A stretch of DNA of 61,885 nt from Bradyrhizobium canariense (GCF_018130465.1 NZ_JAFCKJ010000023.1:1-61885); one strand, 5' to 3'; positions 46,415-55,528 are shown, counted from the stretch's first letter. Notes: generated from the sequence alone by a model not told the origin. A program made the numbers and translations.

Positions 46415-46951
46415 TCATTCCGATCGAAGCAGCCTGGGACTGACGAACAGCACCAGCTTGCCGCGGCGGTAGGCCACGTCGCCCCAATCCTTGACGTCAA
46501 AATCGAAGATCGCAAGCCCTGCGGTGGGCAGATTGTCGGCGAGCGCCTTGGCGCCGGCCGGATCGCCGCCACCCATCAGCATCAAGGCGACCTCATGCAT
46601 GCCCGGATTGTGGCCGATCAGCAGTAACTGCTTCGGGTCGGCCGGGACGGTTGCAGTGCGAATGGTCTCCAGGATCTGCGCAGGATCGGCGCCGTAGAGT
46701 TCCGGCAGGATCTCGACCTGCGGCGCCGCGACGCGGTCCTTCATCGTTTCCCAGGCGAAGTCCCAGGTCTGCCGGGCCCGGACGGCATGCGACACCAGCA
46801 CGATCTCGGGAAAGGGCGGATGGGCAGCGATCCAGTCGCCGAGCTGCGCGGCATCCCGGCGGCCGCGATCGTCGAGACGGCGATCCTGGTCACGGCCGCT
46901 CGGCGCGTCGGTCTCGGTCTTGGCGTGACGCAGCAGTAGCAAACGGCGCAT
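46415..46951 (-). CDS. SixA-like histidine phosphatase
   Basis: A 178-residue enzyme of the histidine phosphatase (phosphoglycerate mutase-like) superfamily. The catalytic His is in LLLLRHAKTETD, the second in LLLIGHNPGMHEVAL, and the helper Arg is in VSHAVRARQTWDF. SixA removes phosphate from His of phosphotransfer domains, so a signalling target such as an Hpt protein is plausible but unproven. It is upstream of the Usp gene on the same strand and may be cotranscribed with it. Confidence 0.85.
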   Translation of the reverse strand: MRRLLLLRHAKTETDAPSGRDQDRRLDDRGRRDAAQLGDWIAAHPPFPEIVLVSHAVRARQTWDFAWETMKDRVAAPQVEILPELYGADPAQILETIRTATVPADPKQLLLIGHNPGMHEVALMLMGGGDPAGAKALADNLPTAGLAIFDFDVKDWGDVAYRRGKLVLFVSPRLLRSE

Positions 46952-46976
46952 GGCATTCTCGAATCGTTACGCGTCC

Positions 46977-47015
46977 AAGGATAATCCAGAAGGATAATCC
47001 AAAAGGATAATCTAC
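46977..47015. repeat. Three palindromes GGATAATCC in 13-bp tandem array
   Basis: AAGGATAATCC occurs at 46977 and 46990, with a near copy ending TCT at 47003. The period is exactly 13 bases and each core GGAT-A-ATCC is a palindrome. It starts 25 bases upstream of the leftward SixA-like gene. It may be a simple repeat or an array of operator half sites. Confidence 0.8.
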
Positions 47016-47057
47016 AGGCGCCGGTTGAGGACAAGGTGGCAAGCGCCCGCTCAGTCC

Positions 47058-47103
47058 TTTAAAGCGCGATGAGATCAGGGGCAAATCGTCATCGCGCTTT
47101 AAA
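47058..47103. repeat. Long inverted repeat with 15-bp perfect arms
   Basis: TTTAAAGCGCGATGA and TCATCGCGCTTTAAA are separated by 16 bases. The structure is a strong hairpin with AT-rich base, possibly a terminator-like or repeat-derived element. It lies in the divergent region before the FAD oxidoreductase gene. Confidence 0.8.
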
Positions 47104-47112
47104 TTATTGTCT

Positions 47113-47163
47113 AGAGCATGATCTTTTCGGAAAACCGCTGCACACTTTTCCGGATCATGCTCT
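47113..47163. repeat. Dispersed repeat, family F, copy 2
   Basis: Arms AGAGCATGATC and GATCATGCTCT flank TTTTCGGAAAACCGCTGCAC and a TTTTCCG end. It matches the copy at 29361-29408 and ends only 11 bases before the start codon of the FAD oxidoreductase gene. Confidence 0.85.
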
Positions 47164-47174
47164 AAGAAAACGAC

Positions 47175-48662
47175 ATGAGCGAGACTTTCACAAGCGTGTC
47201 CCAGGATGAAGCCGGCTTTCGCGACCGGGCGCGGCTGTCGTTCGACCTCGATGCCGACATCTGCGTCATCGGGGCCGGGCTTGCCGGACTCTCGATCGCG
47301 CTGGAGGCGGCCCGGCTCGGGGCCAGCGTCGCGGTGCTCGAGGGCCGCCATATCGGCTGGAATGCCTCGGGTAACCAGCTCGGCACCGTGATGCCGGGCT
47401 TCGCGCTGCCGCTCACCGAGCTGATCGAGCGCGTCGGCTTCGAGGACGCGCGGGAATTGTGGGCGCTGTCGAAGGAGGGCGCCGAGTTCGTCCGGGCCAA
47501 TGCCACGGAAGAGAACATGCCGGGGATCGGCCGGAGCGACGGCGTGCTGGAGGTCTCCAACGTCGACGCCGGTGACCGGCTGATCAGCCGGCTGCAGATG
47601 CTCACCGAGGATTTCGACACCGAGGTCGAGGGCTGGCAGGCCGATCGCGTCCGCGAGGTGCTCAAGACCGATCACTACTTCCACGGCGTGTATTATCCCA
47701 GGGCGTTCCAGGTCGACGGCCGCAAATATGTGCACGGCCTCGCGGCGCTGGCGCGGCGGGCGGGGGCGCGCATCTTCGAGGATACGCCGGTCGTCAGCAT
47801 CGATCATTCCGGCATCCGCAAGCGCATCGTCACGCCTTCGGCGCGGCTGCGCGCCACCCACATCGTGCTCGCCGGCAACATCCATCTCGGTGCGCCCCTG
47901 CGGCGCCTGTCGGAAACGCTGCTGCCGGTCTGGCGCTATGCCGGCATCACCGCGCCGCTCGGCGAGCGCGTCCACGAGATCATCGCCTTCAAGGGATCGG
48001 TGATGGATTCCGACGGCGTCGATCATTTCCGTATCGTCGACGGCGACCGCCTGATGTGGGAGAGCCCGGAGACCACCTGGGCGGCGCGACCGCAACGCTT
48101 TGCGGGCAGCGTCAGGCGGCGGGTCCGGTCGATCTTCCCCCAACTCGGCAATGTCGAGGTCACCGAGATGTTCGGCGGCGCCATCGGCCAGACCGTGCAC
48201 GGCATGCCGCAGATCGGCCAGTTGCGCAAAGGCCTGTGGGTGGCAAGCGGGTTCGGCCGCCAGGGCATGAACACCTCGGCCATGGCCGGGCAGATGATCG
48301 CGCGCAGCATCCTGTGGGGCGACGAGCGCTGGCGGCTGTTCTCGCCGTTCGAGCTGGTCTGGGCGGGCGGCGCGACCGGACGCGTCGCGGGCCAATTGGT
48401 CGGGCTCTGGGGCAGGGCGAGTTCCGCCGCCGCAGGCTCGCTCGCCCGCTATCGTGAACGTGCCAGGGTCAAGGACCGGGAACGCGAGACGCGCCTCGCC
48501 GAAGCCAACCGGGCCGCCGGCACGGGTCCGCGCCGTCCGCCGTCAGGCGTCAGGCCGCGGCTTGCCCAGCCGCCCAAACCTGCGGCGGAGGGCGTGGAAC
48601 CGGCCTCGCACGACGACAGCGTCTCGCAACAGACCCGAGAAAAATCCCGCCCGGAAGTGTAA
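47175..48662 (+). CDS. FAD-dependent oxidoreductase (D-amino-acid oxidase-like, PuuB type)
   Basis: A 495-residue flavoprotein of the DAO superfamily, close in design to gamma-glutamylputrescine oxidase. The FAD-binding motif is DADICVIGAGLAGLSIALEA (about 27-46), followed by SGNQLGTVMPGF. The C-terminal FAD-contact block is LWVASGFGRQGMNTSAMAG. Residues 430-495 form an extra Arg/Pro/Ala-rich tail not needed for the fold. It probably oxidises an amine or amino acid; the substrate is unknown. The start abuts a dispersed repeat, and no clear ribosome site is present. Confidence 0.83.
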   Translation: MSETFTSVSQDEAGFRDRARLSFDLDADICVIGAGLAGLSIALEAARLGASVAVLEGRHIGWNASGNQLGTVMPGFALPLTELIERVGFEDARELWALSKEGAEFVRANATEENMPGIGRSDGVLEVSNVDAGDRLISRLQMLTEDFDTEVEGWQADRVREVLKTDHYFHGVYYPRAFQVDGRKYVHGLAALARRAGARIFEDTPVVSIDHSGIRKRIVTPSARLRATHIVLAGNIHLGAPLRRLSETLLPVWRYAGITAPLGERVHEIIAFKGSVMDSDGVDHFRIVDGDRLMWESPETTWAARPQRFAGSVRRRVRSIFPQLGNVEVTEMFGGAIGQTVHGMPQIGQLRKGLWVASGFGRQGMNTSAMAGQMIARSILWGDERWRLFSPFELVWAGGATGRVAGQLVGLWGRASSAAAGSLARYRERARVKDRERETRLAEANRAAGTGPRRPPSGVRPRLAQPPKPAAEGVEPASHDDSVSQQTREKSRPEV

Positions 48663-48718
48663 CGTCGGCCGTTAGAGCCCGTATCTCAGGGCGTGGACGC
48701 TCCCGCACGGAGAATGAG

Positions 48719-49231
48719 ATGTTTGATCGCCGCATCCTGTTGACGACTGTTGCCGGCCTGTTCGGCCTTTCGGCCTTCCGCTGGCTGAGAGGGACGCCTG
48801 CCGAGGCCGGCGAGAAGGCCGGGCAAAAATTCGAGATCGAGAAGACGGACGCCGAATGGCGTGCCCAGCTCACGCCGCAGCAATATGAGATCCTGCGCAA
48901 GGAGGGCACCGAGCGGCCGGGCTCCAGCCCGCTGCTCAAGGAACACCGCAAGGGCGTCTTCGCCTGCGCCGGCTGCGACCTGCCGCTGTTCGCCTCCGAC
49001 ACCAAATTCGAGAGCGGCACGGGCTGGCCGAGCTTCTACCAGCCGATCGAGGGCAATGTCGGCAAGACCGAGGACCGGACCTACGGCATGCTCCGCACCG
49101 AGGTGCATTGCCGGCGCTGCGGCGGCCATCTCGGCCACGTCTTCGACGACGGTCCGAAGCCGACCGGATTGCGCTACTGCATCGACGGTTTCGGGCTGGT
49201 CTTCCATCCGGCGGCGGCGTCGGCGACGTGA
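48719..49231 (+). CDS. msrB: Peptide-methionine (R)-S-oxide reductase with export signal
   Basis: A 170-residue MsrB, reducing methionine-R-sulfoxide in proteins. The four zinc Cys are in FACAGCDLP and CRRCGGHLGHVF, the substrate-binding GTGWPSFYQP is intact, and the catalytic Cys is in LRYCIDG. The N terminus (FDRRILLTTVAGLFGLSAF) has an Arg-Arg pair before a hydrophobic segment, resembling a twin-arginine signal, so the enzyme probably works in the periplasm. The domain starts near residue 45. A terminator follows. Confidence 0.93.
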   Translation: MFDRRILLTTVAGLFGLSAFRWLRGTPAEAGEKAGQKFEIEKTDAEWRAQLTPQQYEILRKEGTERPGSSPLLKEHRKGVFACAGCDLPLFASDTKFESGTGWPSFYQPIEGNVGKTEDRTYGMLRTEVHCRRCGGHLGHVFDDGPKPTGLRYCIDGFGLVFHPAAASAT

Positions 49232-49302
49232 GGCTCTAACCGGTCGCCCGTTCGCTCGAAAACGCCATGAGATCCCGGCAATTGTTGCCGGCCCGGCAAT
49301 TG

Positions 49303-49326
49303 TGCCCCGGTCATTCGACCGGGGCA
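49303..49326 (+). terminator. Terminator after msrB
   Basis: TGCCCCGGTC, loop ATTC, GACCGGGGCA, followed by TTCCTGTTT. It isolates msrB from the flagellar genes. Confidence 0.8.
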
Positions 49327-49364
49327 TTCCTGTTTAAGTCATTGATTTCCTGAGAAAACCCGCA

Positions 49365-49381
49365 TTGGCATAGCCCTTGCG
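49365..49381 (+). promoter_or_regulatory. Sigma54 promoter of the flgE operon
   Basis: TTGGCATAGCCCTTGCG has GG at 49367-49368 and GC at 49379-49380 with exactly 10 bases between, and both TGGCA and TTGC halves. Transcription would start near 49392, about 53 bases before flgE. Sigma54 drives hook and flagellin genes in Caulobacter-type flagellar hierarchies. Confidence 0.75.
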
Positions 49382-49444
49382 ACAGTCTCCTCCGACTGCG
49401 GCCTTGGTCGACCGGCCGCCGAGATCGGATCTGGAGACAAAGTT

Positions 49445-51697
49445 ATGGGTATCTTCGATGCAATGAACACCTCGGTGGGTGGCCTGCAGGCGCAGTCCTA
49501 CGCGCTGCAGAACATTTCCGGCAACATCGCGAACTCATCCACCACCGGCTACAAGGGCATCGGGACCAGCTTCGTCGATCTCATTCCGGACTCCTCGGTG
49601 CCGAGCAAGCAGGTCGCCGGCGGCGTGACGGCCAACGCCAAGGCCACCATCACCACGCAGGGCACGATCTCGGGCTCCACCGTCGCCACCAACATGGCGA
49701 TCACCGGCGACGGCTTCTTCTCGATCCAGAAGGCGACCGGCATCGTCGACAACTCGCCGGTGTTCAGCGGCGTCACCTACTACACCAGGCGCGGCGACTT
49801 CCAGCTCAATGCCAACGGCAACCTGGTCAATGGCGCCGGCTACTACCTGATGGGTGTCACGGTCGACCCGAAGACCGGCAACCCGCAAGGCAACGTGGCG
49901 ACGGTCCTGAAATTCCAGAACAACTTCATCCCGGCGCAGGCGACCACCTCGATCCAGTACGCGGCGAACCTGCCGACCCAGCCGAACACGGTGGCGAGCA
50001 CGACGGCGTCGTCCGGCTCGCTGCTGGCCGCCGGCGGACTCAATCCGTCGGACTTCTCGGCCAACCCGCTGCCCGTGGGCACACCGCCCGCGCCCTACAC
50101 CAATGCGACGGTTTCCGGTGCAGCCGCCACGGGCAACATCCGTTCGGCCTACTCGTCGACGACGGGGACGGGCACGGTCCCGCTCCAGAACAACTCATCC
50201 GCGGTGGCGTCGGGCACCACCTCGCTCGACAACACCGTGGGCACCCATCTCGCCTCCAGCATCCTCACCGCGCTCAGCGGCCAGACGCTGACCGTCAACG
50301 GCAATACGATCACCTTCAACGGCGGCACCACCGTCGCGACGGTCGGCAGCAACACCACGATCGGTCTCGGCGCGGGCACGACGGCCACGGTGGCCAGCAT
50401 CCTGAACGCGATCCAGACCGCCGGCGGCGCCGGCGTTACGGCCTCGCTCTCCGCCAGCGGCAATATCCAGATCTCGAGCGGTACCGGCACCGATGTGGCG
50501 GTCAACAGCGGTACGGCAGCCACCGCGCTCGGCATCAGCAGCGTGACGCGCGGCGGCAACGTGCTGTCCTCGCCCGCGATCTCGGGCGCCACGGTGTTGA
50601 GCGGCGCGGCGTCGGCCGGCGGCGCAGAGGTGATCTCGTCGGGCTTTGCGGCCGGCGATACCATCACGGTCGACGGTCAGACGCTGACCTTCATGGCGTC
50701 GGGCGCAACAGGCGCGAACCAGATCAACATCACCGACAACATCACGACCTTGCTCGGCAAGATCGACGCCCTCTCCGGTGCGTCGGGGTCTGCGGTCAGC
50801 ACCGGCGGCGTGATCACGCTGAACACCGGCACCGTCTCCAACCTGTCGGTCGCCAGCTCCAACAGTGCGGCCTTCGCCGCGCTCGGCTTCACCTCGACCA
50901 TCACCAAGAATCGTGACGGTGGCGGCACCGCCGGCACCGGCGGCGTGGTCGGCAACGATGTCGCCACCTTCACCAAGGAATCGATCAGCGGCGGCGCGGT
51001 GACCGCCTACAACGCCGCCGGCACGCCGGTGAACCTGCAGCTGCGCTGGGCCAAGACCGACAGTGCCTCGCTGGGCGCGGGCCATGCCGATACCTGGAAC
51101 ATGTTCTACCAGACCGACCCGAATGCGACCGGCACGACGGTCGGCTGGGTCAATACCGGCCAGGCCTTCACCTTTGCCGCCGACGGCTCGCTGACCTCGC
51201 CGAGCGGCTCGGGCATCACCATCAACAACGTCAGCGTCAGCGGGCAGTCGCTCGGCTCGGTCTCCTTCAACATCTCCTCGGGCGGGCTGACGCAATACGC
51301 CAGCACCAGCGGCGCGGTGACCATCAACACCATCACGCAGAACGGCTACGCCGCGGGTCAGCTTCGCTCGGTCGCCGTCAACAACAACGGCCTCGTGGTC
51401 GGCACCTTCTCCAACGGCCAGAACCTCGACCTCGCGCAGGTATCGTTGTCGCACTTCAACGGCACCAACTACCTCAAGGCCCTCGACGGCGGCGCCTACG
51501 CTTCGACCGAACAGTCGGGGCCCGCGATCGACGGCGCGTCGGGCACCATCAGCGGCTCGTCGCTGGAAGGCTCGAACACCGACATCGCCGACGAATTCAC
51601 CAAGCTGATCGTGACCCAGCAGGCCTATTCGGCCAACACCAAGGTGATCACGACGGCGAATTCGATGGTGCAGGACCTCTTGAACGTATTGCGCTGA
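49445..51697 (+). CDS. flgE: Flagellar hook protein FlgE, enlarged
   Basis: A 750-residue hook protein. The N-terminal rod-like segment (MGIFDAMNTSVGGLQAQSYA, then NISGNIANSSTTGYKG) and the C-terminal heptad region (LEGSNTDIADEFTKLIVTQQ, then YSANTKVITTANSMVQDLLN) are the assembly domains. It is nearly twice the usual length of about 400. The extra is a Gly/Thr/Ser-rich middle with two copies of a beta module (about 268-362 and 379-486) related to the flagellin hook IN motif. The second copy is shared with FlgL. First gene of flgE-flgK-flgL behind a sigma54 promoter. Confidence 0.93.
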   Translation: MGIFDAMNTSVGGLQAQSYALQNISGNIANSSTTGYKGIGTSFVDLIPDSSVPSKQVAGGVTANAKATITTQGTISGSTVATNMAITGDGFFSIQKATGIVDNSPVFSGVTYYTRRGDFQLNANGNLVNGAGYYLMGVTVDPKTGNPQGNVATVLKFQNNFIPAQATTSIQYAANLPTQPNTVASTTASSGSLLAAGGLNPSDFSANPLPVGTPPAPYTNATVSGAAATGNIRSAYSSTTGTGTVPLQNNSSAVASGTTSLDNTVGTHLASSILTALSGQTLTVNGNTITFNGGTTVATVGSNTTIGLGAGTTATVASILNAIQTAGGAGVTASLSASGNIQISSGTGTDVAVNSGTAATALGISSVTRGGNVLSSPAISGATVLSGAASAGGAEVISSGFAAGDTITVDGQTLTFMASGATGANQINITDNITTLLGKIDALSGASGSAVSTGGVITLNTGTVSNLSVASSNSAAFAALGFTSTITKNRDGGGTAGTGGVVGNDVATFTKESISGGAVTAYNAAGTPVNLQLRWAKTDSASLGAGHADTWNMFYQTDPNATGTTVGWVNTGQAFTFAADGSLTSPSGSGITINNVSVSGQSLGSVSFNISSGGLTQYASTSGAVTINTITQNGYAAGQLRSVAVNNNGLVVGTFSNGQNLDLAQVSLSHFNGTNYLKALDGGAYASTEQSGPAIDGASGTISGSSLEGSNTDIADEFTKLIVTQQAYSANTKVITTANSMVQDLLNVLR

Positions 51698-51732
51698 TCG
51701 GCGCGTGACGTAACCAAAGGCGGCAAGTCAAC

Positions 51733-53616
51733 ATGGGTTTGAGTTCAGCCCTCGCCAGTGCGATGAGCGGTCTGCGTGCCAACCAGGCTGCGCTGTCGAT
51801 CGTTTCCTCGAACGTCGCCAACTCGCAGACGCCGGGTTACGTCGTCCAGACGCCGAACCAGATCGAGGTCACCACCGGCGACTTCGGCTCGACGGCGATG
51901 ACGACCGGCGTCAGCCGCGAGCTCGACGCCTTTGTGCAGAACCAGCTGCGCACCGAGACCGGCGGCAGCGGCTACGCCGACCAGATGGCCAACATCCTGA
52001 AGCAGCTTCAGAATGTCTACGGCACGCCCGGCAACAGCGGCACGCTCGAATCCGCGCTGAACAATTTCACCACGGCGTTGCAGGCGCTGTCGACCAGCGC
52101 GGGCTCGTCGTCGGCGCAAACGGTCGCTCTCGGCGCGGCGCAGACGCTGGCGCAGCAGCTCAACCTCACCACCAAGGGCATCCAGTCGCTGCGCTCCAAC
52201 GTCGAGCAGGATCTCGGCACCTCGGCGCAGCAGGCCAATTTGGCGATGCAGCAGGTCGCCGACATCAACACCAGGCTCCAGGGGCTGTCGGCAAATGACC
52301 CCTCGGCCGCGACGCTGATGGACCAGCGCGACCAGGCCATCAACACGCTGTCGAAATATGTCGACGTCCGCGTCACCACCGACGGATCGAACCAGGCCAA
52401 CATCTACACCACCACCGGCATCCAGCTGGTCGGCGCCGGGCTCGCCTCGCAATTCACCTTTGCGTCTGCCGGCGCGCTGTCGGCGACCTCGCTCTACAAC
52501 ATCGATCCGGCCAAGTCCGGCGTGGGCGCGTTGAACATCAAGCTGCCGAACGGCTCGCAGCTCGACGTCGTCGCCAACAACGTGGTTTCATCGGGCCAGA
52601 TCGCGGCCGATCTCAAGCTGCGCGACCAGACGCTGGTGCAGGCGCAGAACCAGATCGACCAGCTTGCCGCGACGATGTCGAGCGCGCTGTCCGACAAGAC
52701 CACGGCCGGCAGCACGGTCTCCGGTCCGCCGGCCGGGTTCGATCTCGACCTCGCCGGGGCAGCGCCGGGCAACAGCATCAACTTCACCTACACGGACACG
52801 ACCACCAACACGAAGCGCCAGGTCACGTTGGTCAACGTGACCGATCCGGCGGCGCTGCCGCTCCAGAACGCCACCAACGCCAATCCGATGCAGATCGGGG
52901 TGAACTTCTCCGGCGGCATGGGTGCGATCGCCTCGGCGCTCAACACCGCGCTCAACGGCTCGCACCTGTCGTTCTCCGCCGCCCCGTCGCCGGCGACGGC
53001 CACCACGCTGCGGGTGACCGACGACAACAGCGGCCTCGCCAAGGTCAATTCGTCCTCGATCACCAAGACGATCTCGTCGCTGACCTCGGGCAATCCACAA
53101 CTGCCGCTGTTCACCGACGGCGGGCAGGCGCTCTACACCGGCGCGATCACGGCATCCGGTTCGCAGATGACCGGCCTTGCCGGGCGCATCGCCGTCAACA
53201 CGCAGCTGGCCGCCGACCCGACCAGGCTGTCGGTCTACAACACCTCGCCGGTGACGCCCGCCGGCGACACCACGCGCTCGGACTACCTCTATTCGCAGCT
53301 CACCTCGGCGGTGTTCTCCTATTCGCCGCAGAGCGGGCTCGGCTCGGCGAGCCAGCCCTTCACCGGCAGCGTTTCGAACTATCTGCAGCAGTTCCTGAGC
53401 GTTCAGGGCAATGCCGCGACCCAGGCGACCCAGCTCCAGCAGGGCCAGAGCGTCGTGGTCTCGACGCTGCAGGCCAAGTTCAACTCGACCTCCAGCGTCA
53501 ATCTGGACTCGGAGATGTCGAACCTGATCCAGCTCCAGAATGCCTATGCCGCCAACGCCCATGTCATGTCGGTGGTGCAGAGCATGATGAACACGTTGCT
53601 CCAGGCTCAAGTGTAA
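51733..53616 (+). CDS. flgK: Flagellar hook-associated protein 1
   Basis: A 627-residue junction protein between hook and filament. The N-terminal assembly region is LASAMSGLRANQAALSIVSS, then NVANSQTPGYVVQ; the C-terminal one is SVNLDSEMSNLIQLQNAYAA, ending VVQSMMNTLLQAQ. The long central domain carries rhizobial-type inserts (INFTYTDTTTNTKRQVTLVN). It starts 35 bases after flgE and is followed after 21 bases by flgL. Confidence 0.94.
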   Translation: MGLSSALASAMSGLRANQAALSIVSSNVANSQTPGYVVQTPNQIEVTTGDFGSTAMTTGVSRELDAFVQNQLRTETGGSGYADQMANILKQLQNVYGTPGNSGTLESALNNFTTALQALSTSAGSSSAQTVALGAAQTLAQQLNLTTKGIQSLRSNVEQDLGTSAQQANLAMQQVADINTRLQGLSANDPSAATLMDQRDQAINTLSKYVDVRVTTDGSNQANIYTTTGIQLVGAGLASQFTFASAGALSATSLYNIDPAKSGVGALNIKLPNGSQLDVVANNVVSSGQIAADLKLRDQTLVQAQNQIDQLAATMSSALSDKTTAGSTVSGPPAGFDLDLAGAAPGNSINFTYTDTTTNTKRQVTLVNVTDPAALPLQNATNANPMQIGVNFSGGMGAIASALNTALNGSHLSFSAAPSPATATTLRVTDDNSGLAKVNSSSITKTISSLTSGNPQLPLFTDGGQALYTGAITASGSQMTGLAGRIAVNTQLAADPTRLSVYNTSPVTPAGDTTRSDYLYSQLTSAVFSYSPQSGLGSASQPFTGSVSNYLQQFLSVQGNAATQATQLQQGQSVVVSTLQAKFNSTSSVNLDSEMSNLIQLQNAYAANAHVMSVVQSMMNTLLQAQV

Positions 53617-53637
53617 CAAGTAACAGGGCTCTGAAAC

Positions 53638-55521
53638 ATGTCGATCAGCAGCATCAACTACTCCTCGTCGGTTCTCGGTTCGCAGATCCGCAACATCAAC
53701 ACGCAGCTTACCGACCTGTCGACGCAGCTCTCGACCGGCAAGCTGTCGCAGAACTATTCCGGGATGGGGACCAACGAGGGCTTCGCGATCGCCGGGCGCG
53801 AGCAGCTGTCCAACATCGCCGCCTATACCGACACGATCACCAACGTGAACGTGAACATCAACCTTGCAAATACCGCGCTGCAGGCGCTGACCACGATCCG
53901 CAACACGGTGCAGACGGGCTCGGCCAACACCGCGCAGGATCTCAACGTCAACGGCCAGACGGTCGCGCAGAACACCGCCGCTGCCCAGTTCGGCTCGATG
54001 GTCGGCGTGCTCAACACGCAGTCGGGCAACCGCTATCTATTCTCCGGAACCGCCGTCAACACGCAGTCGGTCGCGGATGCCGGCGACATCATCAACGGCA
54101 CCACGACCCAGGCGGGCTTCAAGACCGTTCTGGCGGAGCGCCAGGCCGCCGATCTCGGCGCCAACGGCAAGGGCCGTCTGGTGCAGACGCAACCGACGCC
54201 GAGCTCGGTGCAGGTGTCGGAGGACACGGCCGGATCGCCGTTCGGGCTGAAGATCAGCGCGGTGTCCTCGACCTTGACGGGGGCGACCGTCACCGGCCCG
54301 AGCGGCTCGCCGGTGTCGTTCTCGGTCGATCTCAACGGCGTCAATCCGAACAACGGTGACAAGCTGAGCGTCAAGTTCACCCTGCCGGACGGCACGACCG
54401 AGCAGATCGACCTGACCGCATCGAGCGCGACGCCGACACCGCTCGGCAGCTTTGCGATCGATGCCAGCGTCCCGGTCAACCCGACCAACACCGCGACGAA
54501 TCTCAACACCGCGCTGGACACCGCGATCAAGAAGCTCGCCAACACCTCGCTCGTGGCGGCGTCCGCGATCGTCGCCGGTGACAATTTCTTCAACACCGCA
54601 AGTTCTGCGATCGGCACGCCCGTCAACAACCAGGCGGCGACACCGGCGCCCGTGACCGGCGCGACGGCGTTGTCCGGCGCGAGCCCCTCGGACTCGATTT
54701 CGCCGGGCTTCGTCGCCGGCGACACCATCACCGTCAACGGCACCACGCTTTCCTTCGTCAGCTCGGGCGCGACCGGCAACCAGCTCAATGTCGGCGACAG
54801 CATCCAGACCCTGCTGAGCAAGATCGACCAGATCACGGGGACGTCGAAGCCCTCGACGGTCCATGGCGGCTCGATCACGATCAACACCGACGATGCGGCG
54901 AGCCTCGACATCACGACCTCGAATACGGGAGCGCTGGGTTCGCTTGGTTTCGGTTCGACGCCCGTGACCGCCACGCAACCGCCGCTGCGCGTCGGCTCGT
55001 CGCCCGCAAGCTCGGCGACGACGCTGGTCAACGGCTCGGCCACCACCGTGAAATGGTACCTGGGCAATGATGGGCCCGGCTCGCCGCGCTCCACCGCGAT
55101 GGCGCGAGTCGACGACTCCGTCACGGTGCAGTATGGCGCGCAGGCCAACGAGGACGCGATCCGCAAGGAATTGCAGGCGGTCGCCGTGTTCGGGACGTTC
55201 TCGACCTCGCCGACCGGACAGTATTCGGGCGGGCAGGTCGCCGCGCTCAGCCTGCGGGTGACCCAGTCGCTGACCAAGCAGCCGGGCCAGCAGCGCATCG
55301 AGGACATCCAGACCGACCTTGCGATGGCCCAGAACACGATGAAGGACGCAAGCTCGCGCCAGACCCAGGCCAAGGCGCAGGTCCAGACCATCATCGACCA
55401 GGCGGAATCGGCCTCGCCGGACCAGGTCGCGAGCGAGATACTGTCGCTCCAGAACGCGCTCCAGGCGTCCTACCAGGTGACCTCGAACCTGTCGCAGCTC
55501 TCGCTCGTCAAGTTCCTGTAA
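53638..55521 (+). CDS. flgL: Flagellin-like hook-associated protein 3, enlarged
   Basis: A 627-residue HAP3, against the usual 300-350. N-terminal assembly helices (SQIRNINTQLTDLSTQLSTG) and C-terminal ones (IIDQAESASPDQVASEILSL, then LQASYQVTSNLSQLSLVKFL) match FlgL. The middle is expanded and includes a hook IN-type module (about 338-444: GDTITVNGTTLSF, LLSKIDQITG, GALGSLGFGS) clearly related to the second module of FlgE in this operon. It is the last gene of the hook operon; a CtrA-type box begins 8 bases after its stop. Confidence 0.9.
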   Translation: MSISSINYSSSVLGSQIRNINTQLTDLSTQLSTGKLSQNYSGMGTNEGFAIAGREQLSNIAAYTDTITNVNVNINLANTALQALTTIRNTVQTGSANTAQDLNVNGQTVAQNTAAAQFGSMVGVLNTQSGNRYLFSGTAVNTQSVADAGDIINGTTTQAGFKTVLAERQAADLGANGKGRLVQTQPTPSSVQVSEDTAGSPFGLKISAVSSTLTGATVTGPSGSPVSFSVDLNGVNPNNGDKLSVKFTLPDGTTEQIDLTASSATPTPLGSFAIDASVPVNPTNTATNLNTALDTAIKKLANTSLVAASAIVAGDNFFNTASSAIGTPVNNQAATPAPVTGATALSGASPSDSISPGFVAGDTITVNGTTLSFVSSGATGNQLNVGDSIQTLLSKIDQITGTSKPSTVHGGSITINTDDAASLDITTSNTGALGSLGFGSTPVTATQPPLRVGSSPASSATTLVNGSATTVKWYLGNDGPGSPRSTAMARVDDSVTVQYGAQANEDAIRKELQAVAVFGTFSTSPTGQYSGGQVAALSLRVTQSLTKQPGQQRIEDIQTDLAMAQNTMKDASSRQTQAKAQVQTIIDQAESASPDQVASEILSLQNALQASYQVTSNLSQLSLVKFL

Positions 55522-55528
55522 GCGAGCG

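Noticed and set aside
50195-51454. A 419-codon minus-strand frame opposite flgE
   Set aside because: Mirror of the Gly/Thr-rich hook sequence, no domain and no ribosome site.
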